DNA of 64,000 nt from Candidimonas sp. SYP-B2681 (GCF_003971065.1 NZ_RYDV01000001.1:1-64000); one strand, 5' to 3'; counted from the first letter of the stretch, positions 52,632 through 60,286 are shown. Numbers and translations are program-made. The notes: generated by a model from the letters alone, not told the origin.

Positions 52632-54452
52632 ATGGACATAATAGGCAAGGAACTAAAAGAACTGCCGGTGTGGTCACGGTTGCTCTGGGTAACGAGTCCC
52701 GATGAGTCGCCTTTACCCATCTACTACGCTTCGCCATCGGGACGCATGCTGTCGCCGAATTTCAGGCAGGAATTGGATCTGTACTTACCGGAAGTGGCGA
52801 AGGCTGGTGCGCCGATATTTGACCATACCCCGCTTCTGGATTATGACAATGCCAAGGGTCTCGAGATAGATGATCCTTATTGCCTCTCACTTCAAAGTCG
52901 AAAGGGCCGATATATCCACCAGGATCCGGTGCTTCTATCGTTCACCGGTGGGGTGAGGGCGATAACGCTACACGGGCCATGGAAGACAGTCCGGCGGGCG
53001 AAGTGCGACATTTTCCCAGACGGGCTGGTTGGTACAGTAGATCTCGACCACCCAAGACTCAAGAGGCTTCTAGATAGTTTGCCGCACGCGTTTTGCAAGG
53101 ATGACAACCTTCCCGAATGGGTTGATGTGTTCGTGCCCGACGATCTCACACCAGGCGTTTACAACATCGGCGGTATCGAAGTTGAGGTCGGTCTCGAATA
53201 CAGGTGTTTTCCATACTACAGTTCGGAGGTCGTTGATCGGCCATTGAAAAGTATTCACGAGGTCGCGCCGATTTTTCGAATGAAGGACTTACCCACTCCG
53301 GAAGAGCGAGGTCGCGCCCTCCGAAGTGATCGGGTTCCAGCCGCTGCTCGGAAGCATACAAAACTTCAACCTGGCGGGGACATCATCGACGTCCCCATGA
53401 TCCGCAAGGACCCTATCAAACTGAAGTTCTCGAGCGCTAACGACTTCCTGGACAAAGCGTTCATGGAATGGCGTGTTCAAGACTTCCTGCCAGCCACCGG
53501 CGTCGCCATGATCTACGGCGCATCCCAAAGCGGCAAGACCTTGCTGGGGGTGGACTTGGCGGGGGCGATCTTGAACGGTAGGGAGTGGCTCGGACAACCG
53601 ACAGTTAAGGCACCCGTGGCGTATGCCGCCCTCGAGGGACCGGAAGGGTTCCGTGACCGCGTGAAGGCCTACAGCAAATACCACGGCAAAAACGTATTGG
53701 CCGATCTGATGGTCCTGGACAAAACCTTCTCGTTGACCGATGCATCGCACTTGGACGTGCTGATTAAGCAGCTCCAGGCGGTCGGCTATCGGAACGGCGT
53801 GTTCATCATCGACACGCTGTCCGTGGTTGCACACGGAGACCTAAATCAAAATAGCTTTGGATCCGAGGTATACCGGGCCTGCAAGCGCATCGTTGACGCC
53901 CTGGGGGGCTTGGTCCTCCTGGTGCACCACACCGGTAAAGACGAAGACAAGGGGGCGAAGGGCGCCAGCTCGATCACCCAGCACATCGATACCATTCTCA
54001 AGGTGGAAAGTCGTCGAGGCTCCCGCACGGTAAAAATCGAGAAACAGCGGGATGGAGACACAGCGCACGTGCTCCAGTTCGCCGTGCACCCGCTCGAGAT
54101 CGGGCGCAACGAGCACGGTAAGACTGTAACGAGTGTACTTGCCGTGAAGGGTCAGGTTTCCGGAGTACCGATGTCCAAACAGAATCAGGAAGCCCTCGAC
54201 ATCTTGGACGACCTGATAAGCAAACAAGGGATACCGGCCGAAACGGTCGCAAATCTGGACAAAACGTCTTTGTCCGAGGGTACCCCCGTGGTGCATAAAA
54301 GTGATTGGCGAAATGCCTTCTTAGCTACCCTTCGGACACCGACGGACAAACAGAAGGACACACGACGCAGAGCGTTTGACCGTGCTGTCGAAGCTGCCGG
54401 AGACCTTGGATACATTGGGCTTCTGGGCGATCACGTGTACTTGAGAGATTAG
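52632..54452 (+). CDS. rep: RepA-like AAA ATPase/helicase
   Basis: 606 aa. Residues about 1-260 have no known domain and may include a primase-like or DNA-binding part. The AAA_25 (RepA hexameric helicase) domain starts near residue 270 (DFLPATGVAMIYGASQSGKTLLGVDLAGAIL: Walker A about 295); Walker B is GVFIIDTLSVVAHGD near 390; sensor LVLLVHHTGKDEDKGAKGASSITQHID near 435. A C-terminal winged-helix-like tail follows. Probable replication helicase of the satellite; a cluster of GGACA repeats lies in its 3' end and just after. Confidence 0.85.
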   Translation: MDIIGKELKELPVWSRLLWVTSPDESPLPIYYASPSGRMLSPNFRQELDLYLPEVAKAGAPIFDHTPLLDYDNAKGLEIDDPYCLSLQSRKGRYIHQDPVLLSFTGGVRAITLHGPWKTVRRAKCDIFPDGLVGTVDLDHPRLKRLLDSLPHAFCKDDNLPEWVDVFVPDDLTPGVYNIGGIEVEVGLEYRCFPYYSSEVVDRPLKSIHEVAPIFRMKDLPTPEERGRALRSDRVPAAARKHTKLQPGGDIIDVPMIRKDPIKLKFSSANDFLDKAFMEWRVQDFLPATGVAMIYGASQSGKTLLGVDLAGAILNGREWLGQPTVKAPVAYAALEGPEGFRDRVKAYSKYHGKNVLADLMVLDKTFSLTDASHLDVLIKQLQAVGYRNGVFIIDTLSVVAHGDLNQNSFGSEVYRACKRIVDALGGLVLLVHHTGKDEDKGAKGASSITQHIDTILKVESRRGSRTVKIEKQRDGDTAHVLQFAVHPLEIGRNEHGKTVTSVLAVKGQVSGVPMSKQNQEALDILDDLISKQGIPAETVANLDKTSLSEGTPVVHKSDWRNAFLATLRTPTDKQKDTRRRAFDRAVEAAGDLGYIGLLGDHVYLRD

Positions 54453-54561
54453 GCCGGACATGGCCGGACAAAGTAAACGGACAAAATCCGGCACTTGGAC
54501 AAATACCCGTTATATGTTCGGACAGACAACACCCCCTCTCTAAGGAGGGGTGTGTGTGTCC
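54257..54561 (+). other. GGACA repeat cluster: candidate replication origin
   Basis: GGACA occurs at 54257, 54334, 54344, 54356, 54456, 54466, 54479, 54497 and 54520, and inverted as TGTCC at 54271 and 54557. Several carry longer matches such as GGCCGGACA and CGGACAAA. Five copies lie in the 68 bp just after the rep stop. A hairpin (ACACCCCCTC ... GAGGGGTGT) at about 54529-54554 closes the cluster. Iteron-like repeats next to a rep gene are the classic form of a satellite origin. Confidence 0.6.
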
Positions 54562-54682
54562 AACTACAAGTCTTTATCAAATCATAGAGCACTGGAACAC
54601 CCACGGCGGAAATCCCACAAGAGGAAATGTGCTGCCGACCGTTGCACACTGCAAGCTCACATCAACAGTTACAAGGAACACC

Positions 54683-55054
54683 ATGTCCAAATTTGCAAAC
54701 GGCCAGTTCGTCAAGATGGCCCTAGGCGCTGGCATCATCGCCCAGATCACATCTCAGTCTGCGTATCTCAATGGAAATCGCCAGTACGGCATAAATTACG
54801 TGGACGCTCACGGCGTACACCACTTCGACTCGGTTCAAGAGCCCCTGCTCGAACCGGTAGAAGGTGAAACGTTCCAGGAAGTCCCGTACGACTTCGCATA
54901 TGCACTCGGTCAATCCGTGACAATCAGACCGATTAATAAACAGGGGATTGTGGTCGGCGTGCATCAGATCGGCGAGCACAATCCGCAGTATCAAGTTGCC
55001 TATGACAACGGCGCGCTGACCGAGACATGGATTGACGAGGTCCTGCTCAAGTAA
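54683..55054 (+). CDS. Hypothetical protein of the satellite, 123 aa
   Basis: Start at ATG 54683 with AAGGAACACC before it. Two SH3-like halves seem present: FANGQFVKMALGAGIIAQITSQSAYLNG and ALGQSVTIRPINKQGIVVGVHQ, then QYQVAYDNGALTETWIDEVLL, each with a KOW-like turn. No named family. It lies between rep/origin and cos-like site 2. Could be a packaging or replication accessory; guess from position. Confidence 0.65.
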   Translation: MSKFANGQFVKMALGAGIIAQITSQSAYLNGNRQYGINYVDAHGVHHFDSVQEPLLEPVEGETFQEVPYDFAYALGQSVTIRPINKQGIVVGVHQIGEHNPQYQVAYDNGALTETWIDEVLLK

Positions 55055-55140
55055 CGCGCAGAAAAAAGCGGGTCCTTCCCGAGGCCCCCCACCTGCGGGG
55101 GCAAGGCGCTCGCTAGATTTCATATCTGCGTGCGCCCAGA
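55051..55140 (+). other. Lambda-type cos-like site, copy 2
   Basis: GCGGGTCCT at 55068 and GGGGCAAGGCGCTCGCTAGA at 55098, in the same order and spacing as copy 1. Surrounding AACGCGCA and the downstream ATTTCATATCTGCGTG are also shared, so about 85 bp are clearly homologous to copy 1. Lies between the 123-aa gene and the capsid-like gene, where cos would direct packaging rightward into the capsid module if the lambda polarity holds. Confidence 0.75.
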
Positions 55141-55183
55141 AAGCTCACTTTACCTTTACATCGGTCACTGATAGGAACACCGA

Positions 55184-56272
55184 ATGCCAAAAAACTTAAT
55201 CGGTAAGCTTCGCACAGCGCCCCCAGTCGATTCCACCATGGGAATTGACGACGACGACAACCCATTCACTGACGCTGATTACGCCCGCTTGGTGGTAGAA
55301 GCGTATGAACACGCTCGGCGTGCAAACGCATACACACCACCAAGCGGCGATCCTGACGTGGATATGGTCACGGAAATTCGCGGCCTGTACCAGGGATCTA
55401 AGCACGGTGTGGGCTTTCAGGAGCACGTTGCCGCCGGCGGAGAGGTAACCGGAATCGTTAAACGGTTCGCGGGAAGCATGCGGACCCTTGATATTCGCTC
55501 CACCCGCATCGCGAGCCAGCAGCCCAATGACGATTTCGTATTCCACGCAACGGCACGGGCGCCGGTGGAAACGAATCGCCTTTCGGCAAACATCATCGTC
55601 AATAGTTTGGTCAGCCAGGCCGGCGCTCGCATCATCATTACCGAAGACCGCCCGTCGCCAATGGTTGGCGACATCATTGCCTATTATTCCGACGCGGGCG
55701 TGTTTCGTCTAGTCGAGGCGGCATCGTTCGCACATATCCCTGACGGTGATGAGGTTGCCGAGAGCGCTCACCCCTTTTTCAATTCCCTGATTTCGATGGG
55801 CGACTCCTTCGCTTACGCTTTCCGCACGAAAGTGACCCGTAAACAGCTACGCGATGTTGGCGGAAATAGCACGATGGATGCATTGTCCAGCGCAATTACT
55901 CTAGGTCTGGCTAACTTGGCAGATCGAGTATTGCTTGCCGAGATCCTTCGGAATACGCCCGGTGAATATTCGGTGGCCAAGGCGGCAAGCCGAGGCTTGC
56001 GTTTCCATGAGCTTAATGCTCTGGTCGGGACGGCTGGGTCAGGGGCAGTGGTCGAGAATGGCAAATTGAATGTATCCGGCATTCGTGCAGAGCTCACGTC
56101 CGCTAGTACTGACACAGTGATTGGCGCGTTCAATCGGTGCGCGGTGGCAATTTACCCGATCGTGCAAGTCATGATGGAACGTACCAACTTGAACGGTGAC
56201 ATGCTGGTGACGAGTTGGGTCAACATGGTTCCCCTAGTACCGGATCCATCGGCTTTCTGGACAGTGAGCTAA
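55184..56272 (+). CDS. Capsid-like protein (putative HK97-fold major capsid)
   Basis: 362 aa. No single diagnostic motif, but several segments look like phage major capsid proteins: SFAYAFRTKVTRKQLRDVGG (spine-helix style), DALSSAITLGLANLADRVLLAEILRNTP, and the end IYPIVQVMMERTNLNGDMLVTSWVNMVPLVPDPSAFWTVS. An acidic N-terminal stretch (residues 18-30) resembles a delta domain. No membrane segment, no signal peptide. No protease or scaffold gene adjoins. Placed between cos-like site 2 and the tape measure module. I put HK97-fold as likely, not proven. Confidence 0.65.
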   Translation: MPKNLIGKLRTAPPVDSTMGIDDDDNPFTDADYARLVVEAYEHARRANAYTPPSGDPDVDMVTEIRGLYQGSKHGVGFQEHVAAGGEVTGIVKRFAGSMRTLDIRSTRIASQQPNDDFVFHATARAPVETNRLSANIIVNSLVSQAGARIIITEDRPSPMVGDIIAYYSDAGVFRLVEAASFAHIPDGDEVAESAHPFFNSLISMGDSFAYAFRTKVTRKQLRDVGGNSTMDALSSAITLGLANLADRVLLAEILRNTPGEYSVAKAASRGLRFHELNALVGTAGSGAVVENGKLNVSGIRAELTSASTDTVIGAFNRCAVAIYPIVQVMMERTNLNGDMLVTSWVNMVPLVPDPSAFWTVS

Positions 56273-56275
56273 GCC

Positions 56276-56680
56276 ATGGCGACCTGGAAGACACCACGAC
56301 TCCAAGAGAAACCGGAAAAGGTGAAGGTAGACCTTTTGCCGGCCTATTTGATGGCCGAGCTCGAGGCCATGGCGGTTTTTATCCGGGGGACGGGCAGTGA
56401 AACCGACGCTCCCGTGGTCTACATAACCACCTCAGGGCCTACGGGCCATCGCATTCGCTATTACAGCGATACGATCGAGGCGTCCGTCTTGGATCTTTGG
56501 CCGGAGTTGAATGCCTACCAGGTCCATCGCGTAGTTCGCTGGATCAATGCCGGCGTCCGAAATGCATTGCGAGAGTCCGCGCAGGAGTCACCACGCGACA
56601 GCATGGAACGTATGAACCTGAAGCGTAAACGCAACTGGGCGACCGAATGGAAATCGCCTTCTTTCGAGGATTTTCTATAA
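56276..56680 (+). CDS. Hypothetical protein of the satellite, 134 aa
   Basis: Begins 3 bp after the capsid-like stop and ends at the base before the tape measure start, so the three are co-translated. Mixed alpha/beta with a basic C-terminus (NLKRKRNWATEWKSPSFEDFL). In its place P2-like phages have tail-assembly chaperone genes, but no sequence resemblance is evident. Could be a head-tail linker or a chaperone; unknown. Confidence 0.6.
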   Translation: MATWKTPRLQEKPEKVKVDLLPAYLMAELEAMAVFIRGTGSETDAPVVYITTSGPTGHRIRYYSDTIEASVLDLWPELNAYQVHRVVRWINAGVRNALRESAQESPRDSMERMNLKRKRNWATEWKSPSFEDFL

Positions 56681-58945
56681 ATGGCCAATAAACGATTAAA
56701 TGCCAGCATCATCATCGGTGGTTCGATAACGGGAGGCCTGCGGAATGCCTTCACGACCGCCAGCAAGAGCATGACGCAGCTGGGGGGCGATGTCCGGCGG
56801 CTATCCACCGAGCAGAAGATGCTGGGCAGCTCAATACAAACCTTTGGCCGAATGGGTAAAGACGTCGACGGTCTCCGGACCAAATACGCCGGGGTGACGA
56901 AAGAGCTCGAGCGGATGCGTAAAGCACACGAAAGTTTATCGCGGCTGGAAAATGCCAAGGCGGCGAACCTCACCAAGCGCGGGGAGATCCGCGGTCAAAT
57001 GATCGACGCGGTCGCCCTGGGCACTGCGGTGGGGGCGCCCATGGTCGCAGCTGTGAACTTCGAGACGGCCATGCTGGGTGTGGCCAAGCAGCTCGAGGGC
57101 GCACGCGACGAGTCCGGCCAGCTGACGCAAACGTATTTCAACATGGCCACACAGGTTAAAGAGTTGAGCCGTGAGCTACCCATTGCCGCCGGCGAGATCG
57201 CCGCTATGGTGGCCGCTGGGCTGCGCATGGGTGTAGCCAGCGACGAGGTGGTCGAGTTCACCAGGCGCACGGCCGAGATGGCGACAGCGTTTGACGCCCC
57301 CGCCGATCAACTGGCCGACAGCATGGGCAAGATTGCAGGCCTGTATGGGATCCCGATCACGGCTATCGGCGCACTGGGCGACAGCATCAACTATCTCGAC
57401 GACAACACGAAGTCCACCGGTTCCGGAATTATCGAGTACCTGACCCGCGTGGGCGGTATTGCGTCGGCGGTGAAGGTTGGCAGTAACGAGATGGCCGCTA
57501 TGGGATCCACCTTGCTAAGCCTGGGCGAACGTACAGAAACAGCCGGTACCGCGACCAATGCAATGTTCCAAAAGTTCGCAGCTGCCGACAAGGGTACGAA
57601 AAAGTTCAAGGAAGCCATGAAGGAGATCGGCCTGTCCACTGCCGAAGTCCAGAAGGGCATGCAGTCCGACGCGATGGGCACCATGCTCAACGTGCTCGAT
57701 TCAATCAGTAAGCTTGACGCCGATAAGCGCCTGGGCGTCATGGTGGAGCTCGTCGGCCTGGAACACAGCGACACCATGGCCAAGCTGGCCAACAATACGG
57801 GCGAATTGCGCCGGCAGCTTGAAATGGCGAACAGTGAAGCAGCCAAGGGCAGCATGGGCAAAGAGTTCGATGCCCGTATGCGATCCTCTGAGGGTCAGTT
57901 AAAGATTCTCAAGAATGCGACCAGCGAGATGGCTATCAACCTGGGTTCGACATTGCTACCGGCCTTGAACAGCATCACCGGCGCATTGGGGCCTGCCATT
58001 TCGAGCATGGCGGCTTTTGCGGAACAGAATCCGAAGCTCACCACGGCGGTGGTCGGCACTGTCGCGGGTCTGGCTGCATTGAAAATTACAGCCCTGGGCA
58101 GCGCGTATGCATTCACCTTCGTGAAGGGGGGCGCTCTGACGGCGCTCACGGTGTTTAATCGGGTAAGGCTGGCTCTGCCCCTGGTCGGTAGCGCGATGAT
58201 GACACTGGGCCGTGTGATGCTGGCCAACCCCATCGGTCTGGCTGTCACGGCGATTGCCGGGGGCGCGTACCTGATCTATAAGAACTGGGAACCGATTTCG
58301 GGCTTCTTTACACGGCTGTGGAATGAACCCAAAGCGACGATGACGGCGGCTTGGCAATGGTTCAAGGATACGTTGTCCTGGCACCCGATTGCCCTGGTAG
58401 CCAACAACTGGGATCCGGTAAAGGGATACTTCACCGGTCTATGGTCCGACATTACCTCGACGGTCGGCACGGCCATTGAATGGATCACGTCAAAAATCGC
58501 ATGGGTCGGCGAGACGTGGAAAAGTACCAAGTCGTTCTTCGGCATGGCCGACGAGGCACCCGTCACCAAAGCACAGCCTGTACAAGGGCAGGTTGCAGCG
58601 CCAGAAGAGAAAACGCTCTGGAAAAGCACCAAGTCGTTCTTCGGCATGGCCGACGAGGCACCCGTCACCAAAGCACAGCCTATACAAAGTGGGGACTTTC
58701 AGCCTGCAATGACAGCACCGGGGGCGCCCGCCGGTCAGTTACTCGAATTGCCACAGCCTGCACTCGCTGCGGCCAGCACGACATACGCTGACAACCGCGT
58801 CGATCACAGCCAGGTCACGTTAAACGTGACACAGCAGCCGGGCGAAAGTCAGGACGGCCTGATAAAGCGCATAACGGCCGAGTTGGAAAAGAAAAAGCAG
58901 ATTCGCGCGCGCAGCAACATGACAGACGGAGCATACGCACAATGA
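56681..58945 (+). CDS. Phage tape measure protein, P2 gpT/TP901 type
   Basis: 754 aa. The N-terminal 120 residues match P2-like gpT style: LNASIIIGGSITGGLRNAF, then LGSSIQTFGRMGKDVDGLRTKYAGV and a coiled coil. The TP901 core follows (LGDSINYLDDNTKSTGSGIIEYLTRVGGIASA, MGTMLNVLDSISKLDADK). Two hydrophobic stretches near residues 450-535 (TTAVVGTVAGLAALKITALG; LANPIGLAVTAIAGGAYLIY). Near residue 613 a 34-residue unit (TKSFFGMADEAPVTKAQP) is tandemly repeated. Sets tail length and contacts DNA in P2-like tails. No other tail gene is present in the window, so it must act with a helper's tail, or be a relic. Confidence 0.85.
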   Translation: MANKRLNASIIIGGSITGGLRNAFTTASKSMTQLGGDVRRLSTEQKMLGSSIQTFGRMGKDVDGLRTKYAGVTKELERMRKAHESLSRLENAKAANLTKRGEIRGQMIDAVALGTAVGAPMVAAVNFETAMLGVAKQLEGARDESGQLTQTYFNMATQVKELSRELPIAAGEIAAMVAAGLRMGVASDEVVEFTRRTAEMATAFDAPADQLADSMGKIAGLYGIPITAIGALGDSINYLDDNTKSTGSGIIEYLTRVGGIASAVKVGSNEMAAMGSTLLSLGERTETAGTATNAMFQKFAAADKGTKKFKEAMKEIGLSTAEVQKGMQSDAMGTMLNVLDSISKLDADKRLGVMVELVGLEHSDTMAKLANNTGELRRQLEMANSEAAKGSMGKEFDARMRSSEGQLKILKNATSEMAINLGSTLLPALNSITGALGPAISSMAAFAEQNPKLTTAVVGTVAGLAALKITALGSAYAFTFVKGGALTALTVFNRVRLALPLVGSAMMTLGRVMLANPIGLAVTAIAGGAYLIYKNWEPISGFFTRLWNEPKATMTAAWQWFKDTLSWHPIALVANNWDPVKGYFTGLWSDITSTVGTAIEWITSKIAWVGETWKSTKSFFGMADEAPVTKAQPVQGQVAAPEEKTLWKSTKSFFGMADEAPVTKAQPIQSGDFQPAMTAPGAPAGQLLELPQPALAAASTTYADNRVDHSQVTLNVTQQPGESQDGLIKRITAELEKKKQIRARSNMTDGAYAQ
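58517..58687 (+). repeat. 102-bp tandem repeat in the tape measure gene
   Basis: 58517-58585 and 58619-58687 are 69-base copies with two differences, 102 bp apart, in frame (34 codons). Recent in-frame duplication, so tail-ruler length could vary by this unit. Confidence 0.9.
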
Positions 58946-58959
58946 CTAGGGAGAAAACA

Positions 58960-59151
58960 ATGACGTTGATGACAAACAACCGAGACGCCGGCCGGATTCG
59001 GCTTATGGTCAACACCGACAAGGATCTCGCCGAGCGGGTCTACGGCGAGCGTCAACGGATCCGGGCAACAACCGGCGCCAACGTGAGTATCAGCCAGACT
59101 ATCGCAGCGTTGCTGCACCGGGCTCTGGATCAGCACTGCGGCCAAGTGTAA
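58960..59151 (+). CDS. Small ribbon-helix-helix-like protein, 63 aa
   Basis: ATG 58960 with GGGAGAAAACA before it (an earlier in-frame ATG overlaps the tape measure stop). RIRLMVNTDKDLAERVYGERQRI, then ANVSISQTIAALLHRALDQH, gives the strand-helix-helix shape of Arc/MetJ-type DNA-binding proteins. No toxin partner nearby. Last gene of the satellite; may be its regulator. Confidence 0.6.
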   Translation: MTLMTNNRDAGRIRLMVNTDKDLAERVYGERQRIRATTGANVSISQTIAALLHRALDQHCGQV

Positions 59152-59226
59152 AGAGCATGTGCCCACCGGCGGAACATGCCGGGTTATGGAGACTCGTTAA
59201 ACGTCCGCACAACTACCGGTGGGTTT

Positions 59227-59269
59227 TGTCCCTGAACGTAAATACAACACGTTCGGGGACATTTTTATT
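59227..59269 (+). terminator. Terminator at the end of the satellite operon
   Basis: TGTCCCTGAACG and CGTTCGGGGACA form a 12-bp stem (one G-T pair), followed by TTTTTATTT. It ends the plus-strand satellite transcription unit. Confidence 0.8.
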
Positions 59270-59316
59270 TAAGTGTGCAATTCTGTCAGTGTGGATGCCT
59301 AGCGTATTGCATCAAC

Positions 59317-59337
59317 GGGGGTACACGGTGGGTACAC
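59317..59337 (+). promoter_or_regulatory. Tandem GGGTACAC sites near attR
   Basis: GGGGGTACAC at 59317 and GGGTACAC at 59330, about 60 bp inside attR. Same motif as near attL. Candidate integrase arm sites. Confidence 0.5.
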
Positions 59338-59351
59338 AACTCGCAGAAAGC

Positions 59352-59378
59352 AAAAAGCCCAACCGTTAAAGTTGGGCT
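59352..59378 (-). terminator. Element-supplied terminator for tRNA-Asn
   Basis: AGCCCAAC and GTTGGGCT form an 8-bp stem; on the minus strand it ends in TTTTTG. It lies 16 bp beyond the tRNA-Asn 3' end, inside the element, and replaces the native terminator displaced to 49998-50024. Confidence 0.75.
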
Positions 59379-59393
59379 AAGTGCTTGATTCTA

Positions 59394-59443
59394 TTGGCTC
59401 CCCGAACTGGGTTCGAACCAGTGACCTGCGGATTAACAGTCCG
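59394..59443 (-). repeat. attR: 50-bp direct repeat within tRNA-Asn
   Basis: Identical to 50051-50100; forms the 3' part of the intact tRNA-Asn gene, so the tRNA stays functional after integration. Confidence 0.95.
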
Positions 59444-59470
59444 TCGCTCTACCGACTGAGCTATCGGGGA
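59395..59470 (-). tRNA. tRNA-Asn (anticodon GUU)
   Basis: 76-nt minus-strand cloverleaf starting TCCCCGATAGCTCAGTCGGT and ending CGGGGAGCCA with encoded CCA. Anticodon loop CTGTTAA within ACGGA/TCCGC; T-arm GGTTCGAACCC. Target of the satellite; its 3' half is duplicated at 50051. Confidence 0.96.
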
Positions 59471-59568
59471 ATTGGAGAAACAAGAATATAGCACGTAAGT
59501 TTCCCTCACCGCAAGTCGGGGTCTGAACAGCCTCAATGCGATCCCTGAAAAAGGGCGCTTTCGGCGCT

Positions 59569-60114
59569 TTAGTCGAGCAAGTCTTTCATGTCATCGGCAT
59601 GTTCTTCTTCTGCGGCCATGATGTCAATAAGCAGGTGCTTGGTGGTTGGGTCCGTATCGCCTATCCGTTCGATCATTTGTCGATACGATTCGATGGCCAC
59701 GCGCTCAGCGATGAGGTTGGCTCGAATCATGCCCTTAATGTCGCCACATTCGTCATATTCGGCATGGCTGCGCTGCACCAGCGTGGAAGGGTTGAAGTCA
59801 GGCTCGCCATTCAGCTGAACAATTCGTTCTGCTATGCGTCCGGCATGTTCCTCTTCGTCTTGGGCATGTTCCAGAAATTCCGCCTTGATCGATTCATTGG
59901 CGAGGCCGGTCGCAGTGTAATAATGGCGTTTGTAGCGTAGAACACAGACGAGTTCGGTCGCAAGGGCCGCGTTAAGCATTTCGATGATCTCTTCGCGATT
60001 GCCTTGATAGCCGGACGGTACGGCTCCCTTCTCCAGATCTCTGGCGGCAGCGCGGATCGCGGCGATGTCGATAGGTCCTTGGGCGGTGCTGGAGGGCGTT
60101 GTGTTTGAGCTCAT
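59569..60114 (-). CDS. Ferritin-like protein (bacterioferritin/Dps type)
   Basis: 181 aa from ATG 60114 with AAAGGACACCC before it; the frame is open further upstream but lacks domain sense. Four-helix bundle with iron-ligand residues in LNAALATELVCVLRYKRHYYTATG (Glu, Arg-His), AEFLEHAQDEEEHAGRIAERI (Glu-x-x-His) and the closing DIMAAEEEHADDMKDLL. Length and motifs suit a Dps/bacterioferritin relative that stores iron or protects DNA. Divergent from the EamA gene. Confidence 0.88.
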   Translation of the reverse strand: MSSNTTPSSTAQGPIDIAAIRAAARDLEKGAVPSGYQGNREEIIEMLNAALATELVCVLRYKRHYYTATGLANESIKAEFLEHAQDEEEHAGRIAERIVQLNGEPDFNPSTLVQRSHAEYDECGDIKGMIRANLIAERVAIESYRQMIERIGDTDPTTKHLLIDIMAAEEEHADDMKDLLD

Positions 60115-60286
60115 GGGTGTCCTTTCGTGATAAGGCGTGTATCGGCGTATTGAAAGAAGTACTTCAGGGTCGTCGGAAACCTTAGCAAGCGCCATGCCCG
60201 TGCCGCCTTCGGTATCATGGTGATATAGCGTAGCAACATGCAAGGGCAGCCTTTTTCCTTTAATTGAAATCCTTTTTCGTAACCTT

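Larger units (their letters stand above)
50051..59443 (+). mobile_element. Integrated cos-type phage satellite in tRNA-Asn (9.3 kb)
   Basis: Bounded by perfect 50-bp attL/attR copies of the tRNA-Asn 3' half. All genes read on the plus strand: integrase, 87-aa ORF, cos-like site, AlpA-like protein, RepA-like ATPase, GGACA repeat cluster, 123-aa ORF, second cos-like site, capsid-like protein, 134-aa ORF, tape measure protein, RHH-like protein. No terminase, portal, tail, lysis or C1-type repressor gene seen. The int-alpA-rep order with cos fits Gram-negative phage-inducible chromosomal islands. Duplicated cos, and capsid and tape-measure genes without the rest of a virion, are not part of the usual plan. 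A much-reduced prophage is the alternative. Confidence 0.85.

Noticed and set aside
58960-59151. Antitoxin of a toxin-antitoxin pair
   Set aside because: RHH-like shape, but no toxin-like gene lies on either side; more likely a regulator of the satellite.
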